Of a stretch of 64,000 bases of DNA, positions 17,353 through 27,224 are shown piece by piece. The translations under genes were made by a program, and so were the position numbers. The stretch comes from Saccharicrinis fermentans DSM 9555 = JCM 21142. Its GTDB lineage: Bacteria > Bacteroidota > Bacteroidia > Bacteroidales > Marinilabiliaceae. The stretch covers positions 5,515,980 through 5,579,979 of the forward strand of contig NZ_KI912107.1 in NCBI RefSeq assembly GCF_000517085.1, written 5' to 3'. Below the pieces are notes generated by a model that was not told the DNA's origin, searched no databases, and was given only the letters and a program-made list of their open reading frames with translations. The number at the start of each line of letters is the position of its first letter. Position 1 is the first letter of the stretch.

Positions 17353-18516
17353 ATGATTCTTAAGGATTTTATTATTGTTGGAGGCGGTATTGCCGGCCTC
17401 TCGGCCATCAAGGCCATAAGAGAACAAAACCAGTCAGCCTCTATATTATGGATAAGTGATGAGGACAGGTTGCCTTATAAAAGAACAAAAATAAATAAGC
17501 ATATAGCAGTTGGCTTTTCTCGGGATGAGTTTGCATTGGTGGAGCATGATTGGCTTCTTACTCATCATGTTGAACTTTTGTTTGATCGGGTGATTGGTAT
17601 TGAGACAGCTAAGCATGAACTTTCGTTTAAGCACAGAGGTAATCTGCAATATCACAAATTGATTGTAGCTATAGGTAATAAACCAAGGCCGTTATCAATA
17701 AATGGGTTGTCTCAGGATATGGTATTTAATGTACATAATGCACGGCAGGTAGAGAATATCATTCGTTCCACATCTTCGTCACGAACCTATATGGTTGTAG
17801 GTGCTGGTGTGGAAGGTGTTGAGACCGCAGATCAATTGGTGCAGAAAGGTAAGAAAGTGATATTGGTTGATCGAAACTCCATGGTTCTTCAACGCTTTTT
17901 TACGCCCAAGTATGCCGCACTCTTGCAGGATACTATTCAAAAGGCAGGCATTCAGTTGTTATTAGATGTACATGACATAGATGGTAGTTTAGGTGAAAGT
18001 GTTATTCAAATGAATGGGCAACAGTATGATGTAGACACTGTTATTTCTACCATTGGATATACGCCTAATATTGAATTAGCTGCTGCATCCAATATACAGT
18101 GCAATGTAGGAATAAGGGTGGATGAATACATGCAAACATCTGCAGAAGATGTGTTTGCAGCTGGCGATGTAGCAGAGCATCCTTCCGGAGAGATTACTTG
18201 TTTGTGGCACGCTGCTGAATATCAAGGCCGGGTGGCCGGAATGAACGCTTGCGGAATAAAAACAAAATTGGAGCTAAAACCATTTCGTATGAAAACAGAA
18301 GTTTTTGGCGATTATTATCTGGCTGTCCTGCCCTCAAAAAGTAGTTTGGAATGGGTAGAGGAGGAGAAAGACGATATAGTACGTGATATGTATTTTGACC
18401 AAGGAAAGCTTGAGGCTGTTTTAATGAAGAACGATGGTTCCCGGTCAAAGATTTATCAAACGGCACTCATGGAGAAATGGACCAGAGAAAGAATCAATAG
18501 AGAACTGCCGTTGTGA
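17353..18516 (+). CDS. FAD/NAD(P)-dependent oxidoreductase, rubredoxin/nitrite-reductase-reductase type
   Basis: A 387-residue flavoprotein. The N-terminal FAD dinucleotide fold is IVGGGIAGLSA (residues 7-17), the NAD(P) fold is VVGAGVEGVETADQL at about 152, and the second FAD motif is VFAAGDVAEH near 262. This arrangement matches the pyridine nucleotide-disulphide reductase family without a redox disulphide, like rubredoxin:NAD reductases and the FAD part of NirB. Such enzymes pass electrons from NAD(P)H to a small iron-sulphur or haem protein. No partner lies next to it: arginine deiminase follows after 77 nt. The physiological acceptor is unknown. Confidence 0.82.
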   Translation: MILKDFIIVGGGIAGLSAIKAIREQNQSASILWISDEDRLPYKRTKINKHIAVGFSRDEFALVEHDWLLTHHVELLFDRVIGIETAKHELSFKHRGNLQYHKLIVAIGNKPRPLSINGLSQDMVFNVHNARQVENIIRSTSSSRTYMVVGAGVEGVETADQLVQKGKKVILVDRNSMVLQRFFTPKYAALLQDTIQKAGIQLLLDVHDIDGSLGESVIQMNGQQYDVDTVISTIGYTPNIELAAASNIQCNVGIRVDEYMQTSAEDVFAAGDVAEHPSGEITCLWHAAEYQGRVAGMNACGIKTKLELKPFRMKTEVFGDYYLAVLPSKSSLEWVEEEKDDIVRDMYFDQGKLEAVLMKNDGSRSKIYQTALMEKWTRERINRELPL

Positions 18517-18593
18517 TGGGGTGCATAATGTCATCTTTTTGTTATGATATTATCCTTATTTTCGCAGGTGATCCAAATAAATGAATTGAATAT

Positions 18594-19856
18594 ATGGCCG
18601 AAGCTATTCATACCGGAGTTTATTCCGAGATAGGAGAAATAGAAGGTGTAATACTACATACGCCAGGGAGTGAAGTGGAAAATATGACTCCCGGAAACGC
18701 CGAGAGAGCATTATACAGCGATATTTTGAATTTGTCAGTTGCTGAAGAAGAGTATAGACAACTAAGTCAGGTGTTGGAAAAGATTACCCATACATTTCAA
18801 GTAAAAGACTTACTGACCGAAATATTGAATATTGATGAAGTGAGGGAGGCTTTAGTGCATAAGATATGTAAAAGGGAGAATGCAAAATTATTGAAGGAAA
18901 AACTGTTGGCCTTAAAACCTAGTGAATTGGCACGCCAGATTATCGAAGGTGTTCCTCTTCATAAAAATACCTTGACAAGCTTTTTGTCGGACGAGAGAAA
19001 TGCCCTGCGCCCCTTACATAATTTCTTTTTTACACGTGATGCATCCATGACTGTATATGATAAGGTGTTAATAGGAAAGATGGCCACCAAGGTTAGGGAG
19101 AGAGAAGCCTTGGTAATGGAGACTATTTTTAATCACTCGTCTAAACTGAAAAGCAATACCGTAAATCCAAGTAAGTCAAAGCATCATAAGCATGAGATAT
19201 CCATTGAAGGTGGTGATATCTTAGTGGCGAGGGAAGATATTTTAATTGTTGGTACGGGGGTGAGAACGAGTACCCAAGGGGTTGATTATATTATACGTCA
19301 GCTACAAAAGAATAAGGGAAAGCATAGTGTTGTGGTACAACAATTACCTTCTACACCAGAAAGCTTTATTCATTTGGATATGGTGTTTACCTTGCTCGAC
19401 AGAGATATGTGCATGGTTTACGATCCTATTATTATGCAGCCCAATAAATACCAAACCATACTTATTTCTATTGAAGATGGGCATGTAAAGAATATTGAAA
19501 AACAAACCAACTTGGTGCAATGTCTGAATGGGCTGGGAATGCCTTTAAAACCTCTTTATTGTGGTGGGCGAAAAGATCTATGGATCCAGGAGCGTGAGCA
19601 ATGGCATAGCGGAGCTAATTTTTTTGCCGTTGGTCCGGGTAAGGTGATTGGATACGACCGTAATGTTTATACAATGGAGGAGATGAATAACAATGGTTTT
19701 GAAATTATTCCTGCCTTGGATGTTATAGACAATAAAATTAGTCTAAATGATTATGAAAAATATGTGATTACCATCAGTGGGTCTGAATTGGCCCGTGGTG
19801 GAGGTGGTGCACGTTGTATGACTATGCCCTTTAAAAGAAAAAGGGTTGATTACTAA
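18594..19856 (+). CDS. arcA: Arginine deiminase
   Basis: A 420-residue cytoplasmic enzyme that converts arginine to citrulline and ammonia. Guanidino-group-modifying enzyme motifs are present: VILHTPGSEVENMTPGN at the N-terminus, NFFFTRDASM around residue 144, EGGDILV around 205, HLDMVFTLLD around 260, and the C-terminal nucleophile Cys408 in GGGARCMTMPFKR. Length is typical of the family. The usual arc partners (ornithine carbamoyltransferase, carbamate kinase, antiporter) are not adjacent, so the enzyme may serve acid tolerance or nitrogen supply instead of a complete ADI pathway from this locus; partners may lie elsewhere. Confidence 0.93.
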   Translation: MAEAIHTGVYSEIGEIEGVILHTPGSEVENMTPGNAERALYSDILNLSVAEEEYRQLSQVLEKITHTFQVKDLLTEILNIDEVREALVHKICKRENAKLLKEKLLALKPSELARQIIEGVPLHKNTLTSFLSDERNALRPLHNFFFTRDASMTVYDKVLIGKMATKVREREALVMETIFNHSSKLKSNTVNPSKSKHHKHEISIEGGDILVAREDILIVGTGVRTSTQGVDYIIRQLQKNKGKHSVVVQQLPSTPESFIHLDMVFTLLDRDMCMVYDPIIMQPNKYQTILISIEDGHVKNIEKQTNLVQCLNGLGMPLKPLYCGGRKDLWIQEREQWHSGANFFAVGPGKVIGYDRNVYTMEEMNNNGFEIIPALDVIDNKISLNDYEKYVITISGSELARGGGGARCMTMPFKRKRVDY

Positions 19857-19969
19857 GTTGAGGTTTGTGCATGTGCAGCGAATCGGTCTTGCCTAAGCCT
19901 GCATCTATTTCTCGAATAGCTTTGTTGGGGATCTGCTTTTATTTGTTTTTAAAATTCAAGATGGGTTCC

Positions 19970-20341
19970 TTATTTTTTAACCCATGCCAAGGCTGCATTA
20001 AAAGTGCTAAATGCTTTATGATGCATGTCGGCGTGTGTTTCTTCAAAAAGAAGTAATACTATTACATTGGGGGCATCCAAAACAACAGCCAGTTTAATGT
20101 GTTCAAAGACGGTTATGTTGTCTTTGTAGAATTCAACAATCTTCTGCAGTTCATCAATTGTTGCATTGTTTTTGCAATGAGTAAAGTCGGTGACAATTCC
20201 CTTGAGTCCGGAGTGAACTATGCCATTCTTTATGTCTGATTTCCATGCGTCGATCACGTCTTGCATAACTACGCTGCCACTAAATGATCTGATTAAAATG
20301 GAATCGTTTTCTAAGCATGTATGTTTAACTGAAAATGACAT
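19970..20341 (-). CDS. SpoIIAA/STAS-like small protein, function unknown
   Basis: A 123-residue soluble protein with alternating beta strands and helices (ILIRSFSGSVVMQDVIDAWK, then GIVTDFTHC and LAVVLDAPN), which resembles the SpoIIAA-like/STAS-like fold found in many marine bacteria. Members are thought to bind small ligands or partner proteins but have no general function. It stands alone: arginine deiminase converges from one side and the ahpC promoter region diverges on the other. Start at 20341 is the only sensible ATG. Confidence 0.5.
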   Translation of the reverse strand: MSFSVKHTCLENDSILIRSFSGSVVMQDVIDAWKSDIKNGIVHSGLKGIVTDFTHCKNNATIDELQKIVEFYKDNITVFEHIKLAVVLDAPNVIVLLLFEETHADMHHKAFSTFNAALAWVKK

Positions 20342-20635
20342 ATATATTAGCTTTTTATCATTGATACTTATAAATGTAATTAATCATATTGTGAAGTGAG
20401 GTGTTAAAATGAAATAATACACTGAACTGCTGATATGAAAGACGAGCATGCCGTAAGGGATGATGAAGCTCTATAATGAATATTATCACTTTCTTTAATA
20501 AGCGCATCGATGATGGTTGTATATGTTAACAAATATTGCATTTTTTTTTAGCTTAAATAGTGGATGGGTGGTAGGTGTATGTGTTTGATATTGTGCGATA
20601 ATAGATTTTTACTATAGGTTAATAGAAACAATTGA

Positions 20636-20667
20636 TTTGATTGATATAGGTGCTAGTACTACTTTTG
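20636..20667 (+). promoter_or_regulatory. Bacteroidota-type promoter of ahpC
   Basis: TTTG (20636-20639), a 20-nt spacer and TACTTTTG (20660-20667) match the Bacteroidota consensus TTTG-N19/20-TAnnTTTG exactly. Transcription would start near 20673, giving a leader of about 40 nt to ahpC. The rest of the 374-nt interval 20342-20715 shows no gene; an OxyR site could lie upstream but I cannot define one. Confidence 0.7.
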
Positions 20668-20715
20668 ATATCAGAAAATAAGATAACAATTATTCAAACA
20701 TTAAAACTTAATATT

Positions 20716-21279
20716 ATGTCACAAATTGGAAAAGAAATTGTAGATTTTGAAGTGCAAGCATTTGTAAACAATGGTTTCGAAACTGTTAAAAAAGAAGATT
20801 TAAAAGGTAAATGGTCTGTATTCTTCTTTTATCCTGCCGACTTTACCTTTGTTTGTCCTACAGAATTAGAAGATTTGGCCAATAAATACGATGAGTTTAA
20901 AGCAGCAAATTGTGAAATTTACTCGGTATCTACCGATACGCATTTTGTTCACAAAGCATGGCATGACACATCTGATACCATTAAGAAAATTAAATACCCA
21001 ATGCTTGCTGATCCAACAGGCGTACTTGCCAGAGGATTTGATGTAATGATTGAAGATGCAGGCTTAGCGGAGCGTGGTACTTTTATTGTTAATCCACAAG
21101 GTGAAATTGTTGCCTATGAGGTAGTAGCCGGAAATGTGGGACGGAATGCCGATGAGTTATTACGTCGTTTACAAGCACTTCAGTTTGTAGCAGAGCATCC
21201 AGCAGAGGTTTGTCCTGCTAAATGGGAAAAGGGCAGCGAAACATTGCAGCCAAGTATTGATTTAGTAGGTAAAATTTAA
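20716..21279 (+). CDS. ahpC: Alkyl hydroperoxide reductase subunit C (peroxiredoxin)
   Basis: A 187-residue typical 2-Cys peroxiredoxin that reduces hydrogen peroxide and organic hydroperoxides. The peroxidatic Cys47 is in DFTFVCPTE and the resolving Cys166 in EVCPAKWEKG, positions almost identical to the enterobacterial enzyme. I choose the ATG at 20716 (MSQIGKEI); a frame beginning at 20650 would include the promoter. ahpF follows 83 nt downstream with a hairpin between, so the two form the standard operon, with AhpF reducing AhpC. Confidence 0.97.
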   Translation: MSQIGKEIVDFEVQAFVNNGFETVKKEDLKGKWSVFFFYPADFTFVCPTELEDLANKYDEFKAANCEIYSVSTDTHFVHKAWHDTSDTIKKIKYPMLADPTGVLARGFDVMIEDAGLAERGTFIVNPQGEIVAYEVVAGNVGRNADELLRRLQALQFVAEHPAEVCPAKWEKGSETLQPSIDLVGKI

Positions 21280-21296
21280 GACCTAAGCAATAAGAT

Positions 21297-21326
21297 TGTC
21301 CCAGGAGCATAAGTGCTTTTGGGACA
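21297..21326 (+). terminator. Intercistronic hairpin between ahpC and ahpF
   Basis: TGTCCCA (21297-21303) pairs with TGGGACA (21320-21326), with an inner AGCA/TGCT pair. The following sequence is not a clear T-run, so it is more likely a partial terminator or an mRNA-stabilising structure that keeps AhpC in excess over AhpF. Confidence 0.45.
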
Positions 21327-21362
21327 CTAATTTATAAGAAACAGCATTAACCCATACACGAT

Positions 21363-22922
21363 ATGTTAGAACAAGCTTTAAAAGATCAGGTAAAAAACTT
21401 ATTTGCCGATCTTAAGAACGATTATATATTTAAAATAGTCTCTCATCCATCCCATCCCAATAGGGATGAGTTAATTACTTTGCTTCAGGAAGTTTCTTCC
21501 TGTTCTGATAAAGTAAGTTATACATTGGAAGATGGTGAAGGACTGGCTTTTACTTTGGTGAAAAATGGAATAGACTCATCTATTGTTTTTAGGGCAGTGC
21601 CTACGGGGCATGAGTTTACCTCTTTGCTTTTGGCGGTTCTTAATATGGACGGTATTGGAAAGAACTTGCCAGATGATGTGATCGCTGGCAGAATAAAGGG
21701 CATTCATGGAACGCATGAGGTGAAGAGTTATATCTCATTGAGTTGTACGAATTGTCCCGATGTGGTACAAGCATTGAATGTTATTTCGATGTTAAATCCA
21801 CAGATTCGCCACGAAATAATTGATGGAGCGATGTATCAGGCAGAGGTCGATGCGTTGAACGTGCAGGCTGTTCCTTCTGTTTTTGTGGATGGAATTCAGC
21901 TTCATGTGGGAAGGTCCTCTCTGGGAGAGTTATTGGGAAAACTAGAAGAAAAGGCAGGTACCGTGAACAAGGATGTATCTGTAAGTGAAAAAAAATATGA
22001 TGTTGTGGTAGTAGGGGGTGGACCAGCAGGGGTGTCTTCTGCGGTTTATTCTGCTCGCAAAGGATTTTCGGTAGCTATCGTAGCAGAGAAGGTTGGAGGA
22101 CAGGTTACTGAAACCGTTTCCATTGAGAATATGATATCTATTCCTCAGACAACGGGGAGTAAATTGGCAGCAGATTTAAAACAGCATTTAAGTGATTATC
22201 CTATTGATGTGTTGGAAAACAGAAGAGTAGAAAAAGTTAACCTAGTAAATGGCATCAAAGAAATTAGTACCTCATTGGGTGAAAAACTAAGTACGCCGGC
22301 AATGATTATTGCAACAGGAGCCAGTTGGAGAAAGCTGGGAGTGCCGGGCGAAAGTGACTATATTGGTGCAGGGGTGGCCTTTTGTACGCATTGTGATGGG
22401 CCTTTTTACAAGGGTAAAAGAACGGTTGTGATAGGTGGAGGTAATTCTGGTCTGGAAGCGGCCATTGATCTTGCATCCATCGCTTCGGAAGTTACAGTGC
22501 TTGAGTTTATGGATGAAATAAAGGGTGATAAAGTTCTCCAAGACAAGTTGTCTACCTACTCCAATGTAAAAGTCATTACCAATGCAGAAACACTTAGTGT
22601 TGATGGAGATGGGAAGAAAGTAACCGCGTTAAAATTCAAAGATCGAATAAGTGGCAAGGTTGAAACCATTGCTACGGATGGAATATTTGTTCAAATTGGT
22701 TTGAAGGCCAACAGTGGTGTTTTTGCTGAAGTGGTTGAAACAAACCGGGCAGGGGAGATCATGATAGACCAGCATTGTAGGACGGATAAGCCGGGTATTT
22801 ATGCGGCAGGAGATGTGTCTGTGGTTCCTTTTAAGCAAATCGTAATTGCTATGGGAGAGGGTGCTAAGGCTGCTCTGTCGGCATTTGACGATCAGATAAA
22901 GGGCTTGCAACTGGCTAACTAG
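21363..22922 (+). CDS. ahpF: Alkyl hydroperoxide reductase subunit F
   Basis: A 519-residue flavoprotein disulphide reductase that transfers electrons from NADH to AhpC. It has the AhpF-specific N-terminal double thioredoxin-fold domain with Cys128-Thr-Asn-Cys131, a linker, then a thioredoxin-reductase-like part: FAD motif VVGGGPAGVSSAVY at about 214, redox-active Cys341-Thr-His-Cys344 in AFCTHCDG, NAD motif VVIGGGNSGLEAAIDL, and a C-terminal FAD motif GIYAAGDVS. Length is normal. It is downstream of ahpC in the same transcript. Confidence 0.97.
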   Translation: MLEQALKDQVKNLFADLKNDYIFKIVSHPSHPNRDELITLLQEVSSCSDKVSYTLEDGEGLAFTLVKNGIDSSIVFRAVPTGHEFTSLLLAVLNMDGIGKNLPDDVIAGRIKGIHGTHEVKSYISLSCTNCPDVVQALNVISMLNPQIRHEIIDGAMYQAEVDALNVQAVPSVFVDGIQLHVGRSSLGELLGKLEEKAGTVNKDVSVSEKKYDVVVVGGGPAGVSSAVYSARKGFSVAIVAEKVGGQVTETVSIENMISIPQTTGSKLAADLKQHLSDYPIDVLENRRVEKVNLVNGIKEISTSLGEKLSTPAMIIATGASWRKLGVPGESDYIGAGVAFCTHCDGPFYKGKRTVVIGGGNSGLEAAIDLASIASEVTVLEFMDEIKGDKVLQDKLSTYSNVKVITNAETLSVDGDGKKVTALKFKDRISGKVETIATDGIFVQIGLKANSGVFAEVVETNRAGEIMIDQHCRTDKPGIYAAGDVSVVPFKQIVIAMGEGAKAALSAFDDQIKGLQLAN

Positions 22923-23019
22923 TCTTAGAAGCTTTCTTATCAAAAACAGAAAAAACAGTTGTTTTCTTGCAGCCACTAACTAGGTCAGCAGGTATAAGAT
23001 GCTTGGCTCACATTTACTG

Positions 23020-23532
23020 CTATTCATTAATTGGTACTCCTCGGGTCGTGAAAGAAAGACCTTGCTGACCATATGTTGAAATCATAACAGCCTCATAGAG
23101 TGGCGGATTTTTATCGTTTTCCATGGCCCATTCAAAGACAAAGTTTGCGCCGGAACCACCTTCCTCGTCTTCCTCGTCTATTACTATTTCGATGGTTTCA
23201 AGCGGACTTACATAGATGGGGTGTTTAATATATTGCCGAATATTTTCTCCAACCGTATTAAAATAATCGGCCTTAAAAATATACACAGTGTCGCTTAAGG
23301 ATACATTGCGGATGCTGATAGTAGTGGTAAGGTCAAAGGTTCTGTGTTCATGCACATGATAAATATGAGAATATACCGGTAGGTAGGTTTTTCCGCGGTA
23401 GTAGTTGCTGAAATCCTTATCCGTAAGCTCTTTGGATTTCCAGCTTACTTGCTTGATGTTGTGTTGTTTGCTCTCTTGTTCGCAGGCGTATAGTACACAT
23501 ATAATCAGTAGAAGTTCTATCGTTTTTCTCAT
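23020..23532 (-). CDS. DUF3124 lipoprotein
   Basis: About 170 residues. I start at 23532 (MRKTIELLLI); an upstream in-frame start at 23547 is possible. The signal peptide ends in LYACEQ, giving a lipoprotein. The mature part shows DUF3124 features: TYLPVYSHIYH, LTTTISIRNVSLSDTVYI, YFNTVGENIRQYI, PLETIEIVIDEEDEEGGSGA and EAVMISTYGQQGLSF. Members are small periplasmic proteins of unknown function. It is read toward ahpF and away from era. Confidence 0.72.
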   Translation of the reverse strand: MRKTIELLLIICVLYACEQESKQHNIKQVSWKSKELTDKDFSNYYRGKTYLPVYSHIYHVHEHRTFDLTTTISIRNVSLSDTVYIFKADYFNTVGENIRQYIKHPIYVSPLETIEIVIDEEDEEGGSGANFVFEWAMENDKNPPLYEAVMISTYGQQGLSFTTRGVPINE

Positions 23533-23615
23533 TTGAACAAGATACATTACTTAATTGCAAAATTCAAAATATCATGGGGCAAATAAAAGAAAGATAAGGT
23601 ATTGTTATATACTTT

Positions 23616-23646
23616 TTTGCCAAGCCAACCATTCCTCGTATCTTCG
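23616..23646 (+). promoter_or_regulatory. Bacteroidota-type promoter of era
   Basis: TTTG (23616-23619), a 19-nt spacer and TATCTTCG (23639-23646) match the TTTG...TAnnTTTG consensus with one mismatch. It lies 20 nt before the era start codon. Confidence 0.55.
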
Positions 23647-23666
23647 TCACAAATAATAAAGAGTAA

Positions 23667-24551
23667 ATGAAGCACAAAGCAGGATTTGTAAATATTGTAG
23701 GAAACCCAAATGTGGGTAAGTCTACATTAACCAATAAGTTGGTAGGCGAACGTTTGTCTATTATCACATCAAAAGCTCAGACCACGCGCCATCGTATTTT
23801 GGGCATTGTCAATGAGGAAAATTATCAGATTGTATTTTCTGACACTCCCGGTGTCTTAAAACCCAATTACAAGTTGCAGGAGTCTATGCTTCGCTTTTCT
23901 AAAACAGCACTACAGGACGCGGATGTTATTATTTATATGACCGATGTGGTTGAAAAGATGGACAAGAACAGCGACTTTTTGAACAGTGTGAGAAAAACGG
24001 ATTCGCCGGTTATTTTGGTGATTAATAAGATTGACGAATCGAACCCAGAGCAGCTGGATGGATTGGTGTCTAAGTGGAAAGAAGAGTTGCCCAAGGCTGA
24101 AATTTTTCCCATGTCGGCCTTGCGTGGTTTCAATACTGACAATTTAATGAAGCGAATCAAGGAGCTTTTGCCCGAATGTGATCCTTATTACGATAAGGAT
24201 GCTTTGACAGATAAGCCCACACGTTTTTTTGTTTCAGAAATAATACGTGAAAAGATATTATTGTATTACCAAAAGGAAATTCCTTATTCTGTTGAAATAG
24301 AGGTGGAGGAATTTAAGGAAGGCCCTCAGAGAGTCGATATCAGAGCTATTATTCATGTGGCACGCGATTCGCAAAAAGGAATTATTATTGGACACCAGGG
24401 AAATGCCTTGAAAAAAACAGGTACAGAAGCAAGAAAAGACATCGAGAAGTTTCTCGATAAAAAAGTGTTTTTACAGCTTTATGTGAAAGTGAATAAGGAC
24501 TGGCGTGATAAGGATAATTCATTGCGTAATTTTGGTTACGAACAAAAGTAA
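23667..24551 (+). CDS. era: GTPase Era
   Basis: A 294-residue GTPase required for 30S subunit assembly; it binds the 3' end of 16S rRNA. G1 is GNPNVGKST (residues 12-20), G2 TTRH, G3 DTPGV, G4 NKID, and the C-terminal KH domain includes the loop IIIGHQGNALKKTGTEARKD. Length is normal. The gene is followed after 139 nt by der, a second ribosome-assembly GTPase with its own probable promoter. Confidence 0.97.
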   Translation: MKHKAGFVNIVGNPNVGKSTLTNKLVGERLSIITSKAQTTRHRILGIVNEENYQIVFSDTPGVLKPNYKLQESMLRFSKTALQDADVIIYMTDVVEKMDKNSDFLNSVRKTDSPVILVINKIDESNPEQLDGLVSKWKEELPKAEIFPMSALRGFNTDNLMKRIKELLPECDPYYDKDALTDKPTRFFVSEIIREKILLYYQKEIPYSVEIEVEEFKEGPQRVDIRAIIHVARDSQKGIIIGHQGNALKKTGTEARKDIEKFLDKKVFLQLYVKVNKDWRDKDNSLRNFGYEQK

Positions 24552-24642
24552 TTGTGGGGCTTTTATCATGGTAACAAATGCTTGTAAATAAAATAACACT
24601 GTGTTTCTTAGTTATCTATGTGTCATGGTGTAAAATTATAAC

Positions 24643-24650
24643 TATCTTTG
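24643..24650 (+). promoter_or_regulatory. Probable -7 element of der promoter
   Basis: TATCTTTG fits the TAnnTTTG element of Bacteroidota promoters and lies 40 nt before the der start. I see no good TTTG at the expected upstream spacing. Confidence 0.4.
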
Positions 24651-24690
24651 CACGCTTTTTAAATTTGGAATATCATAAAACGGGAGTAAA

Positions 24691-25995
24691 ATGGGAAATA
24701 TTGCAGCCATCGTAGGACGACCAAACGTAGGTAAATCAACGCTTTTTAACAGGCTTACAGAAACACGTCAAGCCATTGTCAATGAGGAAAGCGGCGTTAC
24801 GCGCGACCGTATTTACGGTAAATGTATATGGAATGGACTGGAGTTTTCGGTAGTTGATACCGGAGGCTACGCCGTGGGTTCTGATGATATTTTTGAGGAA
24901 GAGATTCGAAAGCAAGTCATCATTGCCATTGAAGAGGCCGATGTGATTTTGTTTATGCTGGATGTAACCACCGGAATTACCGATTACGACGAAATGGTGG
25001 CTGATATCCTGCGACGTAGTGACAAAAAAGTATTGATGGTTGCCAATAAGGTGGATAATCCTGAGAGATTGGCTGAGGCCAGTTATTTTTATGCTTTGGG
25101 GCTGGAAGAGATGTTTCCTATTTCATCGATTAATGGCTCTGGTACGGGTGAGTTGTTGGACCGACTGGTGGATATTTTTCCTAGTGCAGAGAGTGTTGAG
25201 CAGTTGGATATACCTCGTTTTGCTATTGTAGGTAGACCCAATGCGGGAAAATCTTCCATTGTGAATGCCTTTATTGGGCAAGATAGAAATATAGTAACAC
25301 CTATCTCCGGAACCACCAGAGATTCTATCTATACGCGTTACAATAAATTTGGTCATGATTTTTATTTGGTAGATACTGCCGGTGTACGTAAAAAGACAAA
25401 GGTACACGAAGATTTGGAATTCTATAGTGTGATGCGGGCAATTAGGGCCATCGAGAATTCGGATGTTTGTTTGCTTATGATTGATGCTACCAGAGGTGTA
25501 GAAAGTCAGGATCAGAAGATATTTCAGCTGATTCAAAAAAATAAGAAGGGTATTGTGATATTAATCAATAAGTGGGATTTGGTGGAAAAAGATACCATGA
25601 CCACAAAGAAATATGAGGAAGATGTCAGACGTAAGTTTGCCCCTTTTGTTGATTTTCCTATCATTTTTACATCTGTGATTACCAAACAGCGTATTCATAA
25701 AGCTTTGGAAATGGCTGTTTCTGTGTATGAAAATAAAACACGCAAAATACCTACCTCTAAGTTGAACGAGGCCATGCAGCAAGTAGTGAGTGATAATCCA
25801 CCGCCTTCCACCAAAGGAAAATATATTAAAATCAAATATATTATGCAGTTGCCAACCAATACTCCGGCTTTTGCTTTTTTCTGCAACTTGCCTCAATATG
25901 TTCGTGATCCGTATAAACGCTTCCTTGAAAATAAAATTCGAGATATGTGGGATTTCTCAGGTGTACCGATACAGGTTTTTATGCGTAAAAAATAA
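24691..25995 (+). CDS. der: GTPase Der (EngA)
   Basis: A 434-residue GTPase with two tandem G domains, used in 50S ribosomal subunit maturation. The first G1 is GRPNVGKST (residues 9-17) with DTGGY and NKVD; the second is GRPNAGKSS with DTAGVRKK and NKWDL. The C-terminal KH-like domain ([20 protein letters not shown]) is present. Length and order are typical. It lies between era and a desaturase gene, all on the plus strand. Confidence 0.97.
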   Translation: MGNIAAIVGRPNVGKSTLFNRLTETRQAIVNEESGVTRDRIYGKCIWNGLEFSVVDTGGYAVGSDDIFEEEIRKQVIIAIEEADVILFMLDVTTGITDYDEMVADILRRSDKKVLMVANKVDNPERLAEASYFYALGLEEMFPISSINGSGTGELLDRLVDIFPSAESVEQLDIPRFAIVGRPNAGKSSIVNAFIGQDRNIVTPISGTTRDSIYTRYNKFGHDFYLVDTAGVRKKTKVHEDLEFYSVMRAIRAIENSDVCLLMIDATRGVESQDQKIFQLIQKNKKGIVILINKWDLVEKDTMTTKKYEEDVRRKFAPFVDFPIIFTSVITKQRIHKALEMAVSVYENKTRKIPTSKLNEAMQQVVSDNPPPSTKGKYIKIKYIMQLPTNTPAFAFFCNLPQYVRDPYKRFLENKIRDMWDFSGVPIQVFMRKK

Positions 25996-26136
25996 TTGAT
26001 ATAAAACATCTTGAAATGAGGAGTGGGCCTGGTGTCTACTCCTTTTTTTATGCCTATGGCAGAGAAACATCTGCGTATCTCACAACTTATTGGGAGCATT
26101 GCTTGTTATACTTTTATTAGAATAATTTTTTACAGT

Positions 26137-27165
26137 ATGAAAGATCAACAACACAAAAACGAAAACTCACTACCCGCATGGATTGAGATCATTAAAAAGT
26201 ATAACAAACCCAAACTATCTAAAAGTATTTTCCAGTTGGTAACATCGGTTGTTCCATATTTAGCACTCTGGGTGCTGATGGTTTATAGTTTAAGTATTTC
26301 TTATTGGTTAACATTGGGCTTGTCCATTATTGCTTCCGGATTTTTAATTCGCACCTTTATTGTTTTTCATGATTGTGTTCATGGTGCTTTCTTCCGTAAG
26401 AAAAAACACAACGAAATTGTTGGCGTCATGTTAGGTATATTTACCTTTACTCCATTTCATAGATGGCGTAACGATCATCTAATTCACCATAATACAGTGG
26501 GTAATCTGGATAAAAGAGGTATTGGTGATGTCCTTACCTTAACGGTTGACGAATATTTGAATCGCTCAAAATGGGGCAGATTTCGATATCGTGTTTATCG
26601 TCACCCTGTCTTTTTATTTGGTATTGCACCTCTATTGCACTTTACATTGGGTTTTAGATTAACTCTAAAGAGACTCAAAAAAGGTATTAACCGAAAAATT
26701 CATTTTACGAATATTGCTATTGTTTTACTTGTATTGGGTATGATTTGGTTGATAGGATGGAAGGCATTTTTATTGATACAACTACCTATTTTGTTTATTG
26801 CTACCAGTCATGGTATTTGGTTGTTTTATGTGCAACATCAGTTCGAAGATGTAATCTGGGCAGAAAAAGAAAAGTGGGATTATAAAACCATGGCCCTCGA
26901 AGGTTCGTCTTATTTTAAATTGCCTATTCTATTGCAATGGTTCACCGGTAATATTGGATTTCATCATATTCATCATTTGTCTCCCATTATTCCTAATTAT
27001 AATTTGCCCAAATGCCATAAAGAAAACGATTTGTTTAGGCAGATTAAGCCCATTACTTTTTTTACGGCTTTAAAGTCATTGAACCTTCGTTTGTGGGATG
27101 AGGAAAGACAGAGATTGATCAATTTCAGAGAATTAAAAATGATTAAGAAGACCGCATACAGTTAG
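26137..27165 (+). CDS. Membrane fatty acid desaturase
   Basis: A 342-residue integral membrane di-iron desaturase. The three histidine clusters are visible: HDCVHG near residue 78, HLIHHN near 114, and FHHIHHLSP near 275; four hydrophobic segments lie between them. Spacing fits the acyl-lipid (delta-5/delta-12-type) desaturases, which introduce double bonds into membrane fatty acids using O2, often in response to cold. I choose the ATG at 26137 (MKDQQHKNEN); the longer frame from 26023 lacks homologous character. It is followed 59 nt later by a hemerythrin-domain gene. Confidence 0.87.
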   Translation: MKDQQHKNENSLPAWIEIIKKYNKPKLSKSIFQLVTSVVPYLALWVLMVYSLSISYWLTLGLSIIASGFLIRTFIVFHDCVHGAFFRKKKHNEIVGVMLGIFTFTPFHRWRNDHLIHHNTVGNLDKRGIGDVLTLTVDEYLNRSKWGRFRYRVYRHPVFLFGIAPLLHFTLGFRLTLKRLKKGINRKIHFTNIAIVLLVLGMIWLIGWKAFLLIQLPILFIATSHGIWLFYVQHQFEDVIWAEKEKWDYKTMALEGSSYFKLPILLQWFTGNIGFHHIHHLSPIIPNYNLPKCHKENDLFRQIKPITFFTALKSLNLRLWDEERQRLINFRELKMIKKTAYS

Positions 27166-27224
27166 TGGGCTTCTTATTTGGAAAGGTTTTAAATTAGCAT
27201 TAGCTTTGTTCAAAAAATGATGCT

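Noticed and set aside
20650-20715. N-terminal extension of ahpC by 22 codons.
   Set aside because: It would overlap the promoter -7 element, and AhpC proteins start at MSQIG-type sequences; the ATG at 20716 fits.
26023-26136. Extended N-terminus for the fatty acid desaturase.
   Set aside because: It starts at a non-ATG codon soon after der and adds sequence without desaturase character; the ATG at 26137 gives the normal length.
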